A DNA stretch of 64,000 nucleotides from positions 100,010 through 164,009 of the forward strand of contig QQVO01000019.1 in assembly GCA_003388505.1 (NCBI GenBank). The letters are read 5' to 3'. Shown in pieces: positions 28,282 to 36,485 of this stretch. Below the pieces are notes generated by a model. It saw only the letters and a program-made list of their open reading frames with translations, had not been told where the DNA came from and searched no databases. Every line of letters begins with the position of its first letter. Within the stretch, counting starts at the first letter, position 1. Origin of the DNA: Planctomycetota bacterium. Lineage in GTDB: Bacteria > Planctomycetota > Planctomycetia > Planctomycetales > Planctomycetaceae. A program made the position numbers and the translations under genes.

Positions 28282-29319
28282 TCAGGCCGCGACGGCGGGG
28301 GACTGCGGCGATTCGAGTTCGGCCGCGATGAGGCCTCCCCGCGCGATCGCGTAGAGCGGGTCGTCGACGATTTTCAGATCGGCGACGGCGACCGGGAGCC
28401 GGTTCCGGTGAATCAGTTCCCCGAGCAGCGGTGTGAAACCCCTCATGCGCGGCAGATCGCCACAACACACGAGCGTTTGCGCCTGACGGAGTGTCTCGAC
28501 GTGAACGTTGTTCGTGAGCTGGACGGCGAGCGCGTTAATGAGTTCCTGCAAGAGCGTCTGGCAGGTATAGGCGAGAATCTGCACGTCGTCGTCGGCCGGG
28601 TTGTGGAGATCGAGGGCTGTTTGGCGTTTCCAGGTTTCAATGGCGGCGAGGTCGATGTAGCTGTTGCCGTTCATGTCCCAGATGACGCGCTCCGTCTTGC
28701 GCGCCAACTGCTCGTCGATCCAATCGCCCCCGCGCGGCAGGACGGCTTCTTCCGCGACCCTGCCGTTGTGAACCAGCGCCAATCCGGATGAAGACGCTTC
28801 GACTCGCAGTGTGAGCCCGGTGAAGGCCGTGTGCCCGAGTTCCGCCAGCGCGAGCGCCTGGCATTTCTTGACAGCGACCGGTTCGTAGCCCCGCAACCGG
28901 ACGACCCGCGAGAAGAACTCCCATTCCCGCGTTGGTTCGCGATCCCGCGCCGTTTCCCCCTGCGGCAGGAGCAGCGCACAGGTTTCGTTCTTGACGACCG
29001 GCTCCGGCAGGAGCGACTCGATGATCGCAGCGAGCATCTGACGCGCCAGCGGATCATTCTCCGGAACTCGGCCCTCGGGGAGCAGGGGCAGGCGGGGGAC
29101 GTGCAACAGGGGAGCGAGATCGGCGGCGTGTCGTCCGAGGAGGATCGTATTGCCGTCGCAGGTTGCATAGGGAATGCGGGCCCGCTCCAGCAGTCTCTTT
29201 TCTGCGTCGTGCGGAGGAACCGACAGATAGCAAGCCGGTGAGTGCCGGCCGATCAGGCGGCGACCCTGCCGGCGCAGCGACGAAAGGCGGCGACCGTCGA
29301 TGTCGAGGGCGATACTCAT
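28282..29319 (-). CDS. Divergent MreB/actin-like (ASKHA fold) protein
   Basis: 345 residues not matching a named protein, but with the order of an actin-like ATPase. The start MSIALDIDGRRL is in the phosphate-1 position. A phosphate-2-like strand pair VEASSSGLALVHNGRVAEEAVLPRGGDWIDEQLARK parallels MreB's second loop and GGDxxDE segment. The adenosine-site segment TLVCCGDLPRMRGFTPLLGELI is followed by LPVAVADLKIVDDPLYAIARGGLIAAEL, closely resembling the MreB ending. Key changes are that the phosphate-2 Asp is absent and the Gly-Gly of the adenosine motif is replaced by Cys-Cys-Gly, so ATP hydrolysis may be lost. The ATG overlaps the stop of the SLBB gene (ATGA), implying translational coupling. 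Probably cytoplasmic. Confidence 0.68.
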   Translation of the reverse strand: MSIALDIDGRRLSSLRRQGRRLIGRHSPACYLSVPPHDAEKRLLERARIPYATCDGNTILLGRHAADLAPLLHVPRLPLLPEGRVPENDPLARQMLAAIIESLLPEPVVKNETCALLLPQGETARDREPTREWEFFSRVVRLRGYEPVAVKKCQALALAELGHTAFTGLTLRVEASSSGLALVHNGRVAEEAVLPRGGDWIDEQLARKTERVIWDMNGNSYIDLAAIETWKRQTALDLHNPADDDVQILAYTCQTLLQELINALAVQLTNNVHVETLRQAQTLVCCGDLPRMRGFTPLLGELIHRNRLPVAVADLKIVDDPLYAIARGGLIAAELESPQSPAVAA

Positions 29320-31115
29320 TGAGGGTTCTCCGATTGCTGCGACTTGTTCGCCGCGCGCAGCGCGCGTTCCAGAGGTCCGACATCGCGACGATGTTGATTC
29401 GTTCGCTCGGCGTTGGCCTGCGGCTCAGAATCACCGCCGGCCGCCGCGACCGCGACCTGCTCTGTGGGGCGACTCTGCTGCCGGGATGCGAAGTGCGGTC
29501 CCTTGAGTGAGTGCGGCTCGCTATGCAGCAGGTACCGGTAGCCGACCGTTCGCCCGTGGAACTTCAGTTCTTCAGGAAACACAGTTTCTTCTTCGATCAG
29601 CGGCATTGTGTTGTTGATGAGTTCATCCAGAACCCCCGCCGGTTGCGCCGGCAGCGCGGGTTCGCCGGTGCGCGCTGTTTGCGGCACGCCTGAAGAATCG
29701 GCCGCCCGCTTCGACGCTCTCCGACGTCGACGCCGCTCCAGGTGCGCCCACGATACGGCGCCCAGCAGGCCCAGCGTGGCGATCAAACCGGTCGCGAGGG
29801 CGATTTTTCCGAGGCCGGTGAGCGAAGATTTTGATCGTTTCCGCAATTTCTCACCCGGTCGGTTGCCGGCGATCGAGGTCGTCGTCCGGGACGTTTTCCC
29901 CGTCTTCTGCACGTCCGTCTCGGCGAACGCTGCGGCATCGTGAGTTGCGACGGAAGGGGATTGATTCGTTTCGGGCTCAGGTGCGGAAAGGCCGGTCGTT
30001 GCGGCCACGCGGGGCTCCGAAGGGCCCGATTGCGGTCTCGACTCGCGGACGTACCGCGCTGGTGTTCGGGCGTGGACCTCACTCCGGGCCGAACTCGCCA
30101 ATCCCGGCTGCGCCGCATCGTCGTCAATCCGTTGCTGCGCCCCGGCTGATGCATCGACCGCATCTGCGTCATTCAACGCCGGCCCGGCCGGATGCTCGAC
30201 CGCGACGGGGTCGGGCAGAGAGCGCTTGGGAAGGAGTGCCGGTTGCTGGGACGTCTCCGTGGTTGATGGAGGCTCCCTCGTCGCGCGCTCGTCCACGGTC
30301 ATCCCCTGCCGCAGCAACTGCAGGGCGTCCACGACCTCCTGGGGCGGTTCAGTCGTCTCAGCGGCATCGAACGGCTGAACGTCCTGCCGCAAGTGAGCCT
30401 CGATCCGCGCGAGCGCGGCGCGATCGATTTGGGCGGGATCGAAGATGAGAACGGCCCCGGAAGTGAGCATTGACCGGCCGGCCGCCAGCCCGCGTTGCGA
30501 GCTGATCACCTGCAGGGAACTCTGCAACTCCGGCGGTTGACCAAGGCTGTCGAGCACCTTCGCAACGCTCTCGTAGCCGGGCGTCAGAAACAAGACAACG
30601 GGACGATCCAGCAGGTTGATGCAGGCGACGTCGGTCACCGTCGGTTCGTCCGCTGCTGCTCGATGCGGCCCGCTCCGATTCGACTCGACAACGATTGTCG
30701 ACCCGGCGGTCACGCTCACCGGCGGCAGGTCAGCCGAAAAGGCGACCTGCTCCGATCTGCGATCATTCAAGAGCCGAATCGTGCCGGTTGCATCCTGATT
30801 AACGCCGCCGGCTCGCTCGATTAGGTCGCTGAGCAGAACCTGCGCATCGTCGCTGGAGTAGGTGCCGGGAAATCGCACCGCGCCGACAACGGTGAAGTAC
30901 GAGCTTGCCGCATTAGACGGGGCGGGCGACGGCGGCGCTTCCGCCGTGAGGGAGGCGACGACGGGCGCCGTGTCCACAGGCGATGAGGATGCGTCCGGAC
31001 TCGGAGCCAGCAGAGGACCGGCCGGCGGCGGAGTGGCGTCAACCGGCTGGTATCCCACAAGCAGTGAGCCGCCCAGCAATACCGCTGCCACAAGAATCGC
31101 GGTAAGAGATCGCAT
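29316..31115 (-). CDS. SLBB-domain single-pass membrane protein, partner of the MreB-like protein
   Basis: 599 residues. An N-terminal signal or anchor (MRSLTAILVAAVLLGGSLLVGY) is followed by a Pro/Ala/Ser-rich stretch and an SLBB-type domain at about 70-145 (YFTVVGAVRFPGTYSSDDAQVLLSDLIERAGGVNQDATGTIRLL). A second globular region runs to about 250. A long disordered Pro/Ser/Ala-rich linker comes next, then one membrane helix at about 438-459 (IALATGLIATLGLLGAVSWAHL) followed by ERRRRRR. The positive-inside rule puts the 140-residue tail in the cytoplasm. The tail holds a compact segment (GVLDELINNTMPLIEEETVFPEEL and FHGRTVGYRYLLH) that could dock a cytoplasmic partner. SLBB domains occur in polysaccharide export proteins. 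It is translationally coupled to the downstream MreB-like gene. Confidence 0.72.
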   Translation of the reverse strand: MRSLTAILVAAVLLGGSLLVGYQPVDATPPPAGPLLAPSPDASSSPVDTAPVVASLTAEAPPSPAPSNAASSYFTVVGAVRFPGTYSSDDAQVLLSDLIERAGGVNQDATGTIRLLNDRRSEQVAFSADLPPVSVTAGSTIVVESNRSGPHRAAADEPTVTDVACINLLDRPVVLFLTPGYESVAKVLDSLGQPPELQSSLQVISSQRGLAAGRSMLTSGAVLIFDPAQIDRAALARIEAHLRQDVQPFDAAETTEPPQEVVDALQLLRQGMTVDERATREPPSTTETSQQPALLPKRSLPDPVAVEHPAGPALNDADAVDASAGAQQRIDDDAAQPGLASSARSEVHARTPARYVRESRPQSGPSEPRVAATTGLSAPEPETNQSPSVATHDAAAFAETDVQKTGKTSRTTTSIAGNRPGEKLRKRSKSSLTGLGKIALATGLIATLGLLGAVSWAHLERRRRRRASKRAADSSGVPQTARTGEPALPAQPAGVLDELINNTMPLIEEETVFPEELKFHGRTVGYRYLLHSEPHSLKGPHFASRQQSRPTEQVAVAAAGGDSEPQANAERTNQHRRDVGPLERALRAANKSQQSENPQ

Positions 31116-31673
31116 CCGTGCCTCGCGTCATGTTGAATTCCGTTCCGGACAATCCACGGCGTTCGCAACCAGGGTCGTTCCGGCGCATTGAGACCGCCCG
31201 CGCAATCGGGACGATCCGCAATACCCTCCGAATCGTCAAAGTCTGCCTTCCGGCATGACCAATTCTGAATCAATGCAGCCTGCATGGGGAAATCCCGCAT
31301 GCTGCGAGCGCGGCCTGACGCATCCTTTTCACGGGGTGAGCCGGTCGACATTTCTCCTCCCCTCACATCATCGCGCCACACGCGGCGAATGTTCTCAGAC
31401 GTAAGATCAAACAGAATAGACAGTTGCGGCCTATTACGGTCCTGCGGCGCGGCGGGAACGCCCTCGCTTCAGCGGAGTATTCGCGGCGAGAGTTTCGAAC
31501 GAGTGCAGTTGTCAGCAACGACTGGCTGCCGCAGGGGGAATGGGGGGTTCAGCAAGAACGGAATGCCGGGATGGTTTGGGTTAACTCGTGAAACAGCTTC
31601 CCGTGGGCGGATCGGGATCAGTGGAAATCGGGCCAGTCATGGTGTTGGCCTCGGGGCAGACAGGCTTTGAGCG
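31116..31673. other. Intergenic region between divergent genes, nothing recognised
   Basis: 558 bp between the SLBB gene (minus) and the RsbW-like gene (plus). It is slightly lower in GC than the neighbouring genes. No REP or MITE copies, no convincing ORF and no clear promoter pair were found, although both genes must start from it. Confidence 0.35.
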
Positions 31674-32324
31674 ATGTCGTTGAGGAACGAAGCCATTCGA
31701 GATCTGTGTCCGCCGCAGGGCGTGACGCGCGCCACGAATGATGCGCCGGTTTCGAACTCGCCCACGGCGATCCTTGACTCGCCATCTGACGCAACGGCGG
31801 AATCCGCAACCGACGCCTGCCGCGAGTCAGCGGCGCGGCGGGTGTTGCAATTCGAACTGGAGAACGACCCGGCAGGCGTCAGCGCCGTGGTGAACGCCGT
31901 GGTCGAAGAGGTCCGCCGCATCAGTCGACCGGATGGCTCGGAAGACGTCCGCCTCCGCGTCGCTCTGGAAGAGGCGTTGGTGAACGCCGTGGTCCATGGG
32001 AATCTGGAAGTCAGTTCGGATTTGAGGGAAGCGGGTGACGGGTCGTATGAGCGGCTGATCGACCGTCGCCGTCATCAGGCGAAGTACCGCGACCGCCGTG
32101 TGCGTCTGACGTGTGAGTTGCGACGGGATGAAGCGGTCTTCGTGGTGCGGGACGAGGGCGGCGGGTTCGATGCGGACCGACTGCCCGATCCCCGCGAGTC
32201 GGACCGCATGCAGCGCGCCGGAGGACGGGGCGTATTCCTGATGCGCACGCTGATGGACGCGGTCGAATACAGCGTCCAGGGAACGGTCGTCACGATGCGA
32301 AAACGGTGGGGCGCAACAAAATGA
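31674..32324 (+). CDS. RsbW-like ATP-binding protein (HATPase_c_2, anti-sigma kinase type)
   Basis: 216 residues. A variable N-terminal 55 residues precede a GHKL ATPase domain of the RsbW/SpoIIAB type: N-box VALEEALVNAVVHGN, G1 box FVVRDEGGGFD, G2 box GGRGVFLMRTLMD. There is no histidine-phosphotransfer domain, so it is not a two-component sensor. Family members phosphorylate an STAS anti-anti-sigma factor or sequester a sigma factor. No STAS or sigma gene is adjacent, so its partner is unknown. An insertion of about 20 residues (SSDLREAGDGSYERLIDRRRHQ) lies after the N-box. A perfect 12-bp hairpin overlaps the stop codon. Confidence 0.86.
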   Translation: MSLRNEAIRDLCPPQGVTRATNDAPVSNSPTAILDSPSDATAESATDACRESAARRVLQFELENDPAGVSAVVNAVVEEVRRISRPDGSEDVRLRVALEEALVNAVVHGNLEVSSDLREAGDGSYERLIDRRRHQAKYRDRRVRLTCELRRDEAVFVVRDEGGGFDADRLPDPRESDRMQRAGGRGVFLMRTLMDAVEYSVQGTVVTMRKRWGATK

Positions 32325-32351
32325 CCCGCACTGAAACGATCAGTGCGGGTC
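32323..32351 (+). terminator. Hairpin overlapping the stop codon of the RsbW-like gene
   Basis: GACCCGCACTGA and TCAGTGCGGGTC form a perfect 12-bp stem with loop AACGA. The first two stem bases are the last two of the TGA stop. There is no T-tract, so it may act as a transcript-stabilising or Rho-assisted end rather than a classic terminator. Confidence 0.6.
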
Positions 32352-32549
32352 GGGGCAAGACAGCAGCCCACACAATGCGTGCTCGCTGACTGGTTGGAAT
32401 CGGGTGCCTTGCGTCGCAGAGGGAAAAGTCCGGCGGGAGAGAGCGTGGAATCGTTCGGGGTCCAGCCGGGCCGTTGCTTCCTCCTCAGAGGACTGTCGAC
32501 AGAAAACTGTTCAGGCAATCCGGTTGATTTCCGTGGTGCAGGATACCGG

Positions 32550-32828
32550 TTAGTGGATGTCGCATTCGCCCGCACAGAAATCGAAGTGATCGTCGAATCC
32601 GCTGCCTTGGATGTGCCCTTTGTGGCCCCAGAATCCGTCGACGCAATACGACTGCTGGACGCAACTGAACGCACTGCCGACGTCTTCCAGTTCGTTGTTG
32701 ATATTCAAAGCCACTTCGCTCAGGCCGACGATCATGGCAAGCACCGCGATGGTGGCGATGAGGACGAGTTCGGCGGAAACGATGAAACCGGCTTCGTCGT
32801 TGTACAGGCTGGTGATGAGATTCTGCAT
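32550..32828 (-). CDS. Pilin-like single-helix protein with conserved Cys-rich tail
   Basis: 92 residues: short basic/polar leader MQNLITSLYNDEAGF, then IVSAELVLIATIAVLAMIVGLSEVALNIN, a hydrophobic helix with an early Glu as in type IV or Flp pilins (here about position +6 from a possible G-F cleavage site). A hydrophilic tail NNELEDVGSAFSCVQQSYC...GFDDHFDFCAGECDIH follows. I recall a widespread planctomycete family with this helix and a CDI-type ending whose function is unknown. Four cysteines in the exported part could form disulfides. ATG 32828 has GGGAG 7 bases upstream. No pilus assembly genes are adjacent. Confidence 0.75.
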   Translation of the reverse strand: MQNLITSLYNDEAGFIVSAELVLIATIAVLAMIVGLSEVALNINNELEDVGSAFSCVQQSYCVDGFWGHKGHIQGSGFDDHFDFCAGECDIH

Positions 32829-33270
32829 TGTGTGACTCCCGTGCTGTCTTGGTTGTGGCTTGCGGCGTCGACTTGTGACGTCCGATCTGAAAGTGATGTA
32901 AAGCAGGCTGAATGCCAAACCGTGAAGCGCGCCAAGATTCTTTGACACGGGCACCGGGAGATTCTCTGTAACCCGTTGACCCGCTTGTAGAAACGCCATC
33001 TCGCCAGATAGTCCTCGCGGAGCGATCCGCAGCCGGTCGCTCGACTTGATGATGCGTGAGTGCATCACGGCTCCCTCGAGCAGACGCCGAGGATCGCACA
33101 TAACCTCCCTGACGAAAGCCGGTTGCATCGCGTTGCCGGATCGCAACAGGGGTTGGAAGTCGGCAACACGTGTTGCCGATCCGCGTCGCAAAGCACCGGC
33201 AGGCGGATCGGGCGCAGCCGGCCGGGCGGTTTTGCTATGCTCCCGTGTCGACCTGGGGGAGAAAGAATCG
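32829..33270. other. Intergenic region with a 20-bp perfect palindrome
   Basis: 442 bp between divergent genes. The only clear structure is TCGGCAACACGTGTTGCCGA at 33160-33179, a perfect 20-bp palindrome about 90 bp before the monooxygenase start codon. Some upstream ORF extensions pass through here, but they have no family match. Confidence 0.45.
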
Positions 33271-33558
33271 ATGCATTGCCTGAATGTGATCCTGACCGTA
33301 AAGCAGCCTGACGACGTCGACGAAGTCGCCGCGCTCTTGACGGAAGCCGGGCGGATGTCGCGGGAAGAACCGGGGTGCCTTCGATTCGAGGTGTGCCATT
33401 CTCAGGCGGACCCGCAAATTTTCATTCTTTGCGAGCGCTGGGAATCTGTGGCCGCGTGGGAAGCACACAAAGAAGAACGAGCATTCAAAGAGATCTATCA
33501 ACCGCGCGTGCTGCCGCTCGTTGATCGTGTCCCACATCCGTCCTCGTTGCTTGAGTGA
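33271..33558 (+). CDS. Putative quinol monooxygenase (ABM domain)
   Basis: 95 residues, the usual length of YgiN-like antibiotic-biosynthesis-monooxygenase domain proteins. LNVILTVKQPDDVDEVAALLTEAGRMSREEPGCLRFEVCHSQADPQIFILCERWESVAAWEAHKEERAFKEI has the family's alternating strand pattern and the E-P-GC-x-x-F/Y-x-V core. These small ferredoxin-fold dimers act on quinols or other aromatic reductants, or are chaperone-like. ATG 33271 is preceded by GGGGGAGAAAG. The larger ORF upstream lacks similarity. Confidence 0.85.
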   Translation: MHCLNVILTVKQPDDVDEVAALLTEAGRMSREEPGCLRFEVCHSQADPQIFILCERWESVAAWEAHKEERAFKEIYQPRVLPLVDRVPHPSSLLE

Positions 33559-33630
33559 AGAACCTCACGGATTTGTCAGGCGCGTGACCTCTTTGCATTG
33601 CGACTCACCGGGGCGACGGAGCCAGCTTCG

Positions 33631-34710
33631 TTGGAACAGACAATCGACCGATCGGCGGCAATCCGGAGTTTGACCTACGGGTCGCTGCGACTGGAAACGC
33701 GGTACCTGCTGTCTCCGCTGGCGGGGTTTACGAACCTGCCGTTCCGCAGGGTCTGTCGCGAACTGGGCGGCGTCGGCCTGGCGACGACCGATCTTGTCAG
33801 TGCGCGGGGGCTGCTGGAAGGCAGCCGGAAGTCGCTGCAGTTGATTGAAACATGTCCACAGGACCGTCCGTTCGCGGTCCAGATTTTCGGTCGCGAGCCG
33901 AACGTGATGAGGGACGCAGCCCGATTCCTGGCTGAGCGTGGGGTCGATTCGATCGACATCAATATGGGTTGCCCGGTCGACCGCATTACCAAGGGGGGGG
34001 CGGGATCGGCGATGATGTGCAGCCGGGACACGGTTTCTCTGGTGCGCACGGTTGTCGAAGCGGTCGACTTGCCGGTGACCGTCAAGATGCGGCTGGGCTG
34101 GGACGCGAAGCAGTTGACCGCGCCGCGGTTCGCCCGCGAATTCGAGCAGGTGGGTGCGGCCGCGATCGCGATTCACGGACGCACTCGGGAGCAGGGGTTT
34201 TCCGGTCAGGTCGACCTGGATGGAATCCGGGCGGTCGTGGAAGCGGTCGAACACATCCCCGTCATCGGAAACGGCGACGTGCGAAACGTTGAGGACGCGG
34301 CGCGCATGCTGAACGTGACGGGATGCGACGGGGTGTCGGTCGGCCGGGGAGCGCTGGCGAATCCGTGGATCTTCCGGCAGTTGGAGCAGTGGGAGCGGAC
34401 GGGGCGATACGATCCCCCGGGAACGTTTGACGACCGGCTGGAACTGATGCAGCGCCAGTTCAAGTATTTACGCGACCAGGTGGGGGCCGATCGCGGGCTC
34501 AGGATGTTCCGCAAGATGGCGCACTGGTATCTGAAGGGAATGCGCGTGCGGGCGGCGCGGCGGCATCGCTTTCAACTCGTCAAGTCGCTGGACGAGTTTG
34601 AAGAGGCGGTGGCGGAGGTCCGCCGGGAAGGGCCGGCCTCCGGCTGCAGGGACGGCGTGCTCGAAGACGTCCACGTCCCGGTGCCGAAGGGACCGGTGGA
34701 GCGGTGGTGA
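33631..34710 (+). CDS. dus: tRNA-dihydrouridine synthase (DusB-like)
   Basis: About 359 residues. An FMN-dependent TIM barrel begins LLSPLAGFTNLPFRRVCRELG. The catalytic Cys is in DINMGCPVDRITKGGAGSAMM. FMN and RNA-site motifs VTVKMRLGW, AIHGRTREQGFSG, VIGNGDV and VGRGALANPWIF follow in the usual order. The C-terminal helical domain is LRMFRKMAHWYLKGMRV. It reduces uridines in the D-loop of tRNA using NADPH. The start is uncertain: TTG 33631 has GGAG 9 bases upstream, TTG 33598 is also in frame, and both give a longer N-terminus than usual (about 20 residues before the first strand). Confidence 0.93.
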   Translation: MEQTIDRSAAIRSLTYGSLRLETRYLLSPLAGFTNLPFRRVCRELGGVGLATTDLVSARGLLEGSRKSLQLIETCPQDRPFAVQIFGREPNVMRDAARFLAERGVDSIDINMGCPVDRITKGGAGSAMMCSRDTVSLVRTVVEAVDLPVTVKMRLGWDAKQLTAPRFAREFEQVGAAAIAIHGRTREQGFSGQVDLDGIRAVVEAVEHIPVIGNGDVRNVEDAARMLNVTGCDGVSVGRGALANPWIFRQLEQWERTGRYDPPGTFDDRLELMQRQFKYLRDQVGADRGLRMFRKMAHWYLKGMRVRAARRHRFQLVKSLDEFEEAVAEVRREGPASGCRDGVLEDVHVPVPKGPVERW

Positions 34711-34843
34711 GATCCCGCTGGTGATTGCATTCATGCCGGGATTGCCTGAGAATCAGAGCAGAATCGGAATCGGTCGTTCCCTCGTTCCCGGCAGCGCCGG
34801 AAACCGGCGTCTCCGGCCAATCCACTCCAGAAGAGAAATCACC

Positions 34844-36292
34844 ATGAACTTCCATACACGCTCGTTGCTGACCGGACTGAGCACCTTGTTTCTGCTCACG
34901 CTCAGTGCTCGACCGGCGGTGAGCGACGACCTCTCGGAAATTGTCGCCGGTCCGGTCGAGAAAGTGATCGGCGATTGTGAATTCACTGAAGGGCCGGCCT
35001 GGCATCCGGGAGGCTTCCTGCTCTTCAGCGACATCCCGAACAACCGCATTCTGCGCGTCGACGTCGACGGCGGCGTGTCGGAGTGGTTGAAGCCCTCGCT
35101 CGGCGCAAACGGATTGACGTGTGACGCGAAGGGCAACGTGTATGTCTGTCAGGGGGAAGGCCGCCGGGTCGTGCGGCTGCAGACCGGTGAGAACGGCGAA
35201 CCGCATCCCATCGGCCGCGTCCTCGCCGCCGAGTTCGAGGATAAACCTTTCAACAAGCCGAACGATCTGGCCCTGGACGGCGCCGGCGGACTGTACTTCA
35301 CCGACCCGAACTATCGGCAGGAGGACGCCGTTCAACCGGTGGAAGGGGTCTATTACGTCAGCGCGGACGGCGACGTGACGCGCGTCGTGGACGATCTGCC
35401 CCGGCCGAACGGAGTGCTCGTCACGCAGGACGGAGGCGCGCTGCTGGTGGCGAATATCAACGAGCGGGAGATCATCCGGTATCCGATCGAAGAGCCGGGC
35501 AAGCTGGGCGCGGGAGAAGTCATCTTTACCGGAGAAGAAGAAGCGGACGGCCGCGGACCGGACGGGATGACGCTCGATGCGGAAGGCAACATCTACGCCA
35601 CCTACAAGTCGGTGGTCGTGCTCACTCCGGAGGGCGGACTCAAAGGCCGGATTGAAGTTCCCGAGAAGCCGGCGAATTGCACATTCGGGGGCGACGACGG
35701 ACGGACGCTGTACATTACAGCGCGGACCAGTCTCTATTCGGCGCCGATGCAGCAGTCAGCGGCCGATTTCCGGGAGAGCGGTCCCAAGACCGGCGATCTG
35801 CTCGTGCGGGCTCAGGCGCTGGAGTTGGTGATCCCGTCGGCCTGGCAGGCCGAAGCGCCAGCCAACCGGTTGCGTTTGGCGCAATTCGCCGTCCCCGGTG
35901 AGGAGGATGACGAGGAGACGGCGGGAGAATTCGTGGTCTTTCCTCCGTTCGGGGGGAGCGCGACCGACAACATCAAACGCTGGATCGATCAGTTCGATCC
36001 GGAAGACCGCAAACTGGCGATGTATGAGGGCCAGGCCCCGCAAGGGGATTACATCCTCGTCCAACTGGACGGCACGTATTTCAAGCCGGTCGGCCCTCCG
36101 ATCCAGCGAAAGACGGAGCCGACCGAGGGAATGCGGATGCTGGCCGTGATTTTCTCGGCCGAAGCCGGCGGGAACTTCTTCCTCAAGCTGACCGGTCCGG
36201 AGGCGACCGTCGACGCGGCGGGCGAAGCGTTTCGCAAGACCTTCGGCGGAGACAGTGAGGGCGAAACCGAATACACACTGCCGGAAGAGTAA
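34844..36292 (+). CDS. Exported SMP-30/gluconolactonase-like protein with C-terminal extra domain
   Basis: 482 residues. A signal peptide ends near residue 27 (FLLTLSARPAVSDD). Residues 35-300 are a six-bladed propeller of the SMP-30/gluconolactonase type (CEFTEGPAWHPGGFLLFSDIPNNRILRVD; NKPNDLALDGAGGLYFTDPNY; GVLVTQDGGALLVAN; GPDGMTLDAEGNIYAT). The metal-ligand positions Glu, Asn and Asp (EGPAW, NDLA, PDGM) are present. Residues 310-482 are a separate domain (LVIPSAWQAEAPANRLRLAQFAVPG...GGSATDNIKRWIDQF...RMLAVIFS) that resembles lone planctomycete lipoprotein-like proteins. The fusion suggests a lactonase tied to a second binding role in the periplasm. The ATG follows GAAGAG. Confidence 0.82.
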   Translation: MNFHTRSLLTGLSTLFLLTLSARPAVSDDLSEIVAGPVEKVIGDCEFTEGPAWHPGGFLLFSDIPNNRILRVDVDGGVSEWLKPSLGANGLTCDAKGNVYVCQGEGRRVVRLQTGENGEPHPIGRVLAAEFEDKPFNKPNDLALDGAGGLYFTDPNYRQEDAVQPVEGVYYVSADGDVTRVVDDLPRPNGVLVTQDGGALLVANINEREIIRYPIEEPGKLGAGEVIFTGEEEADGRGPDGMTLDAEGNIYATYKSVVVLTPEGGLKGRIEVPEKPANCTFGGDDGRTLYITARTSLYSAPMQQSAADFRESGPKTGDLLVRAQALELVIPSAWQAEAPANRLRLAQFAVPGEEDDEETAGEFVVFPPFGGSATDNIKRWIDQFDPEDRKLAMYEGQAPQGDYILVQLDGTYFKPVGPPIQRKTEPTEGMRMLAVIFSAEAGGNFFLKLTGPEATVDAAGEAFRKTFGGDSEGETEYTLPEE

Positions 36293-36425
36293 GCGTAGTG
36301 CCTCAACGAGGCTGGATTGTCGGGTTTCTCGAACTCGCCCGCACGCTTGTTGGCGTGCTCCCTGCACGGTTTCCGGGCGTCACTTCAGCTTCGATGATTC
36401 AGTAGTTTCAGCGCGCGAAGTCTTT

Positions 36426-36460
36426 CAGCCCGGTTTCATGTGAGGCCGGGCTGCTTTGTT
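36426..36460 (+). terminator. Terminator-like hairpin after the SMP-30 gene
   Basis: CAGCCCGG (36426-36433) pairs with CCGGGCTG (36446-36453) around a 12-base loop and is followed by CTTTGTT. It ends just before the next gene, which argues against initiation at TTG 36456. Confidence 0.6.
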
Positions 36461-36485
36461 ATCTCGATTGCGAATCCGTTTGCTT

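Noticed and set aside
26848..31115. ugd and the SLBB/MreB-like pair as one exopolysaccharide operon
   Set aside because: They are on opposite strands and converge, with a REP4 variant between them; no glycosyltransferase or polymerase genes are nearby.
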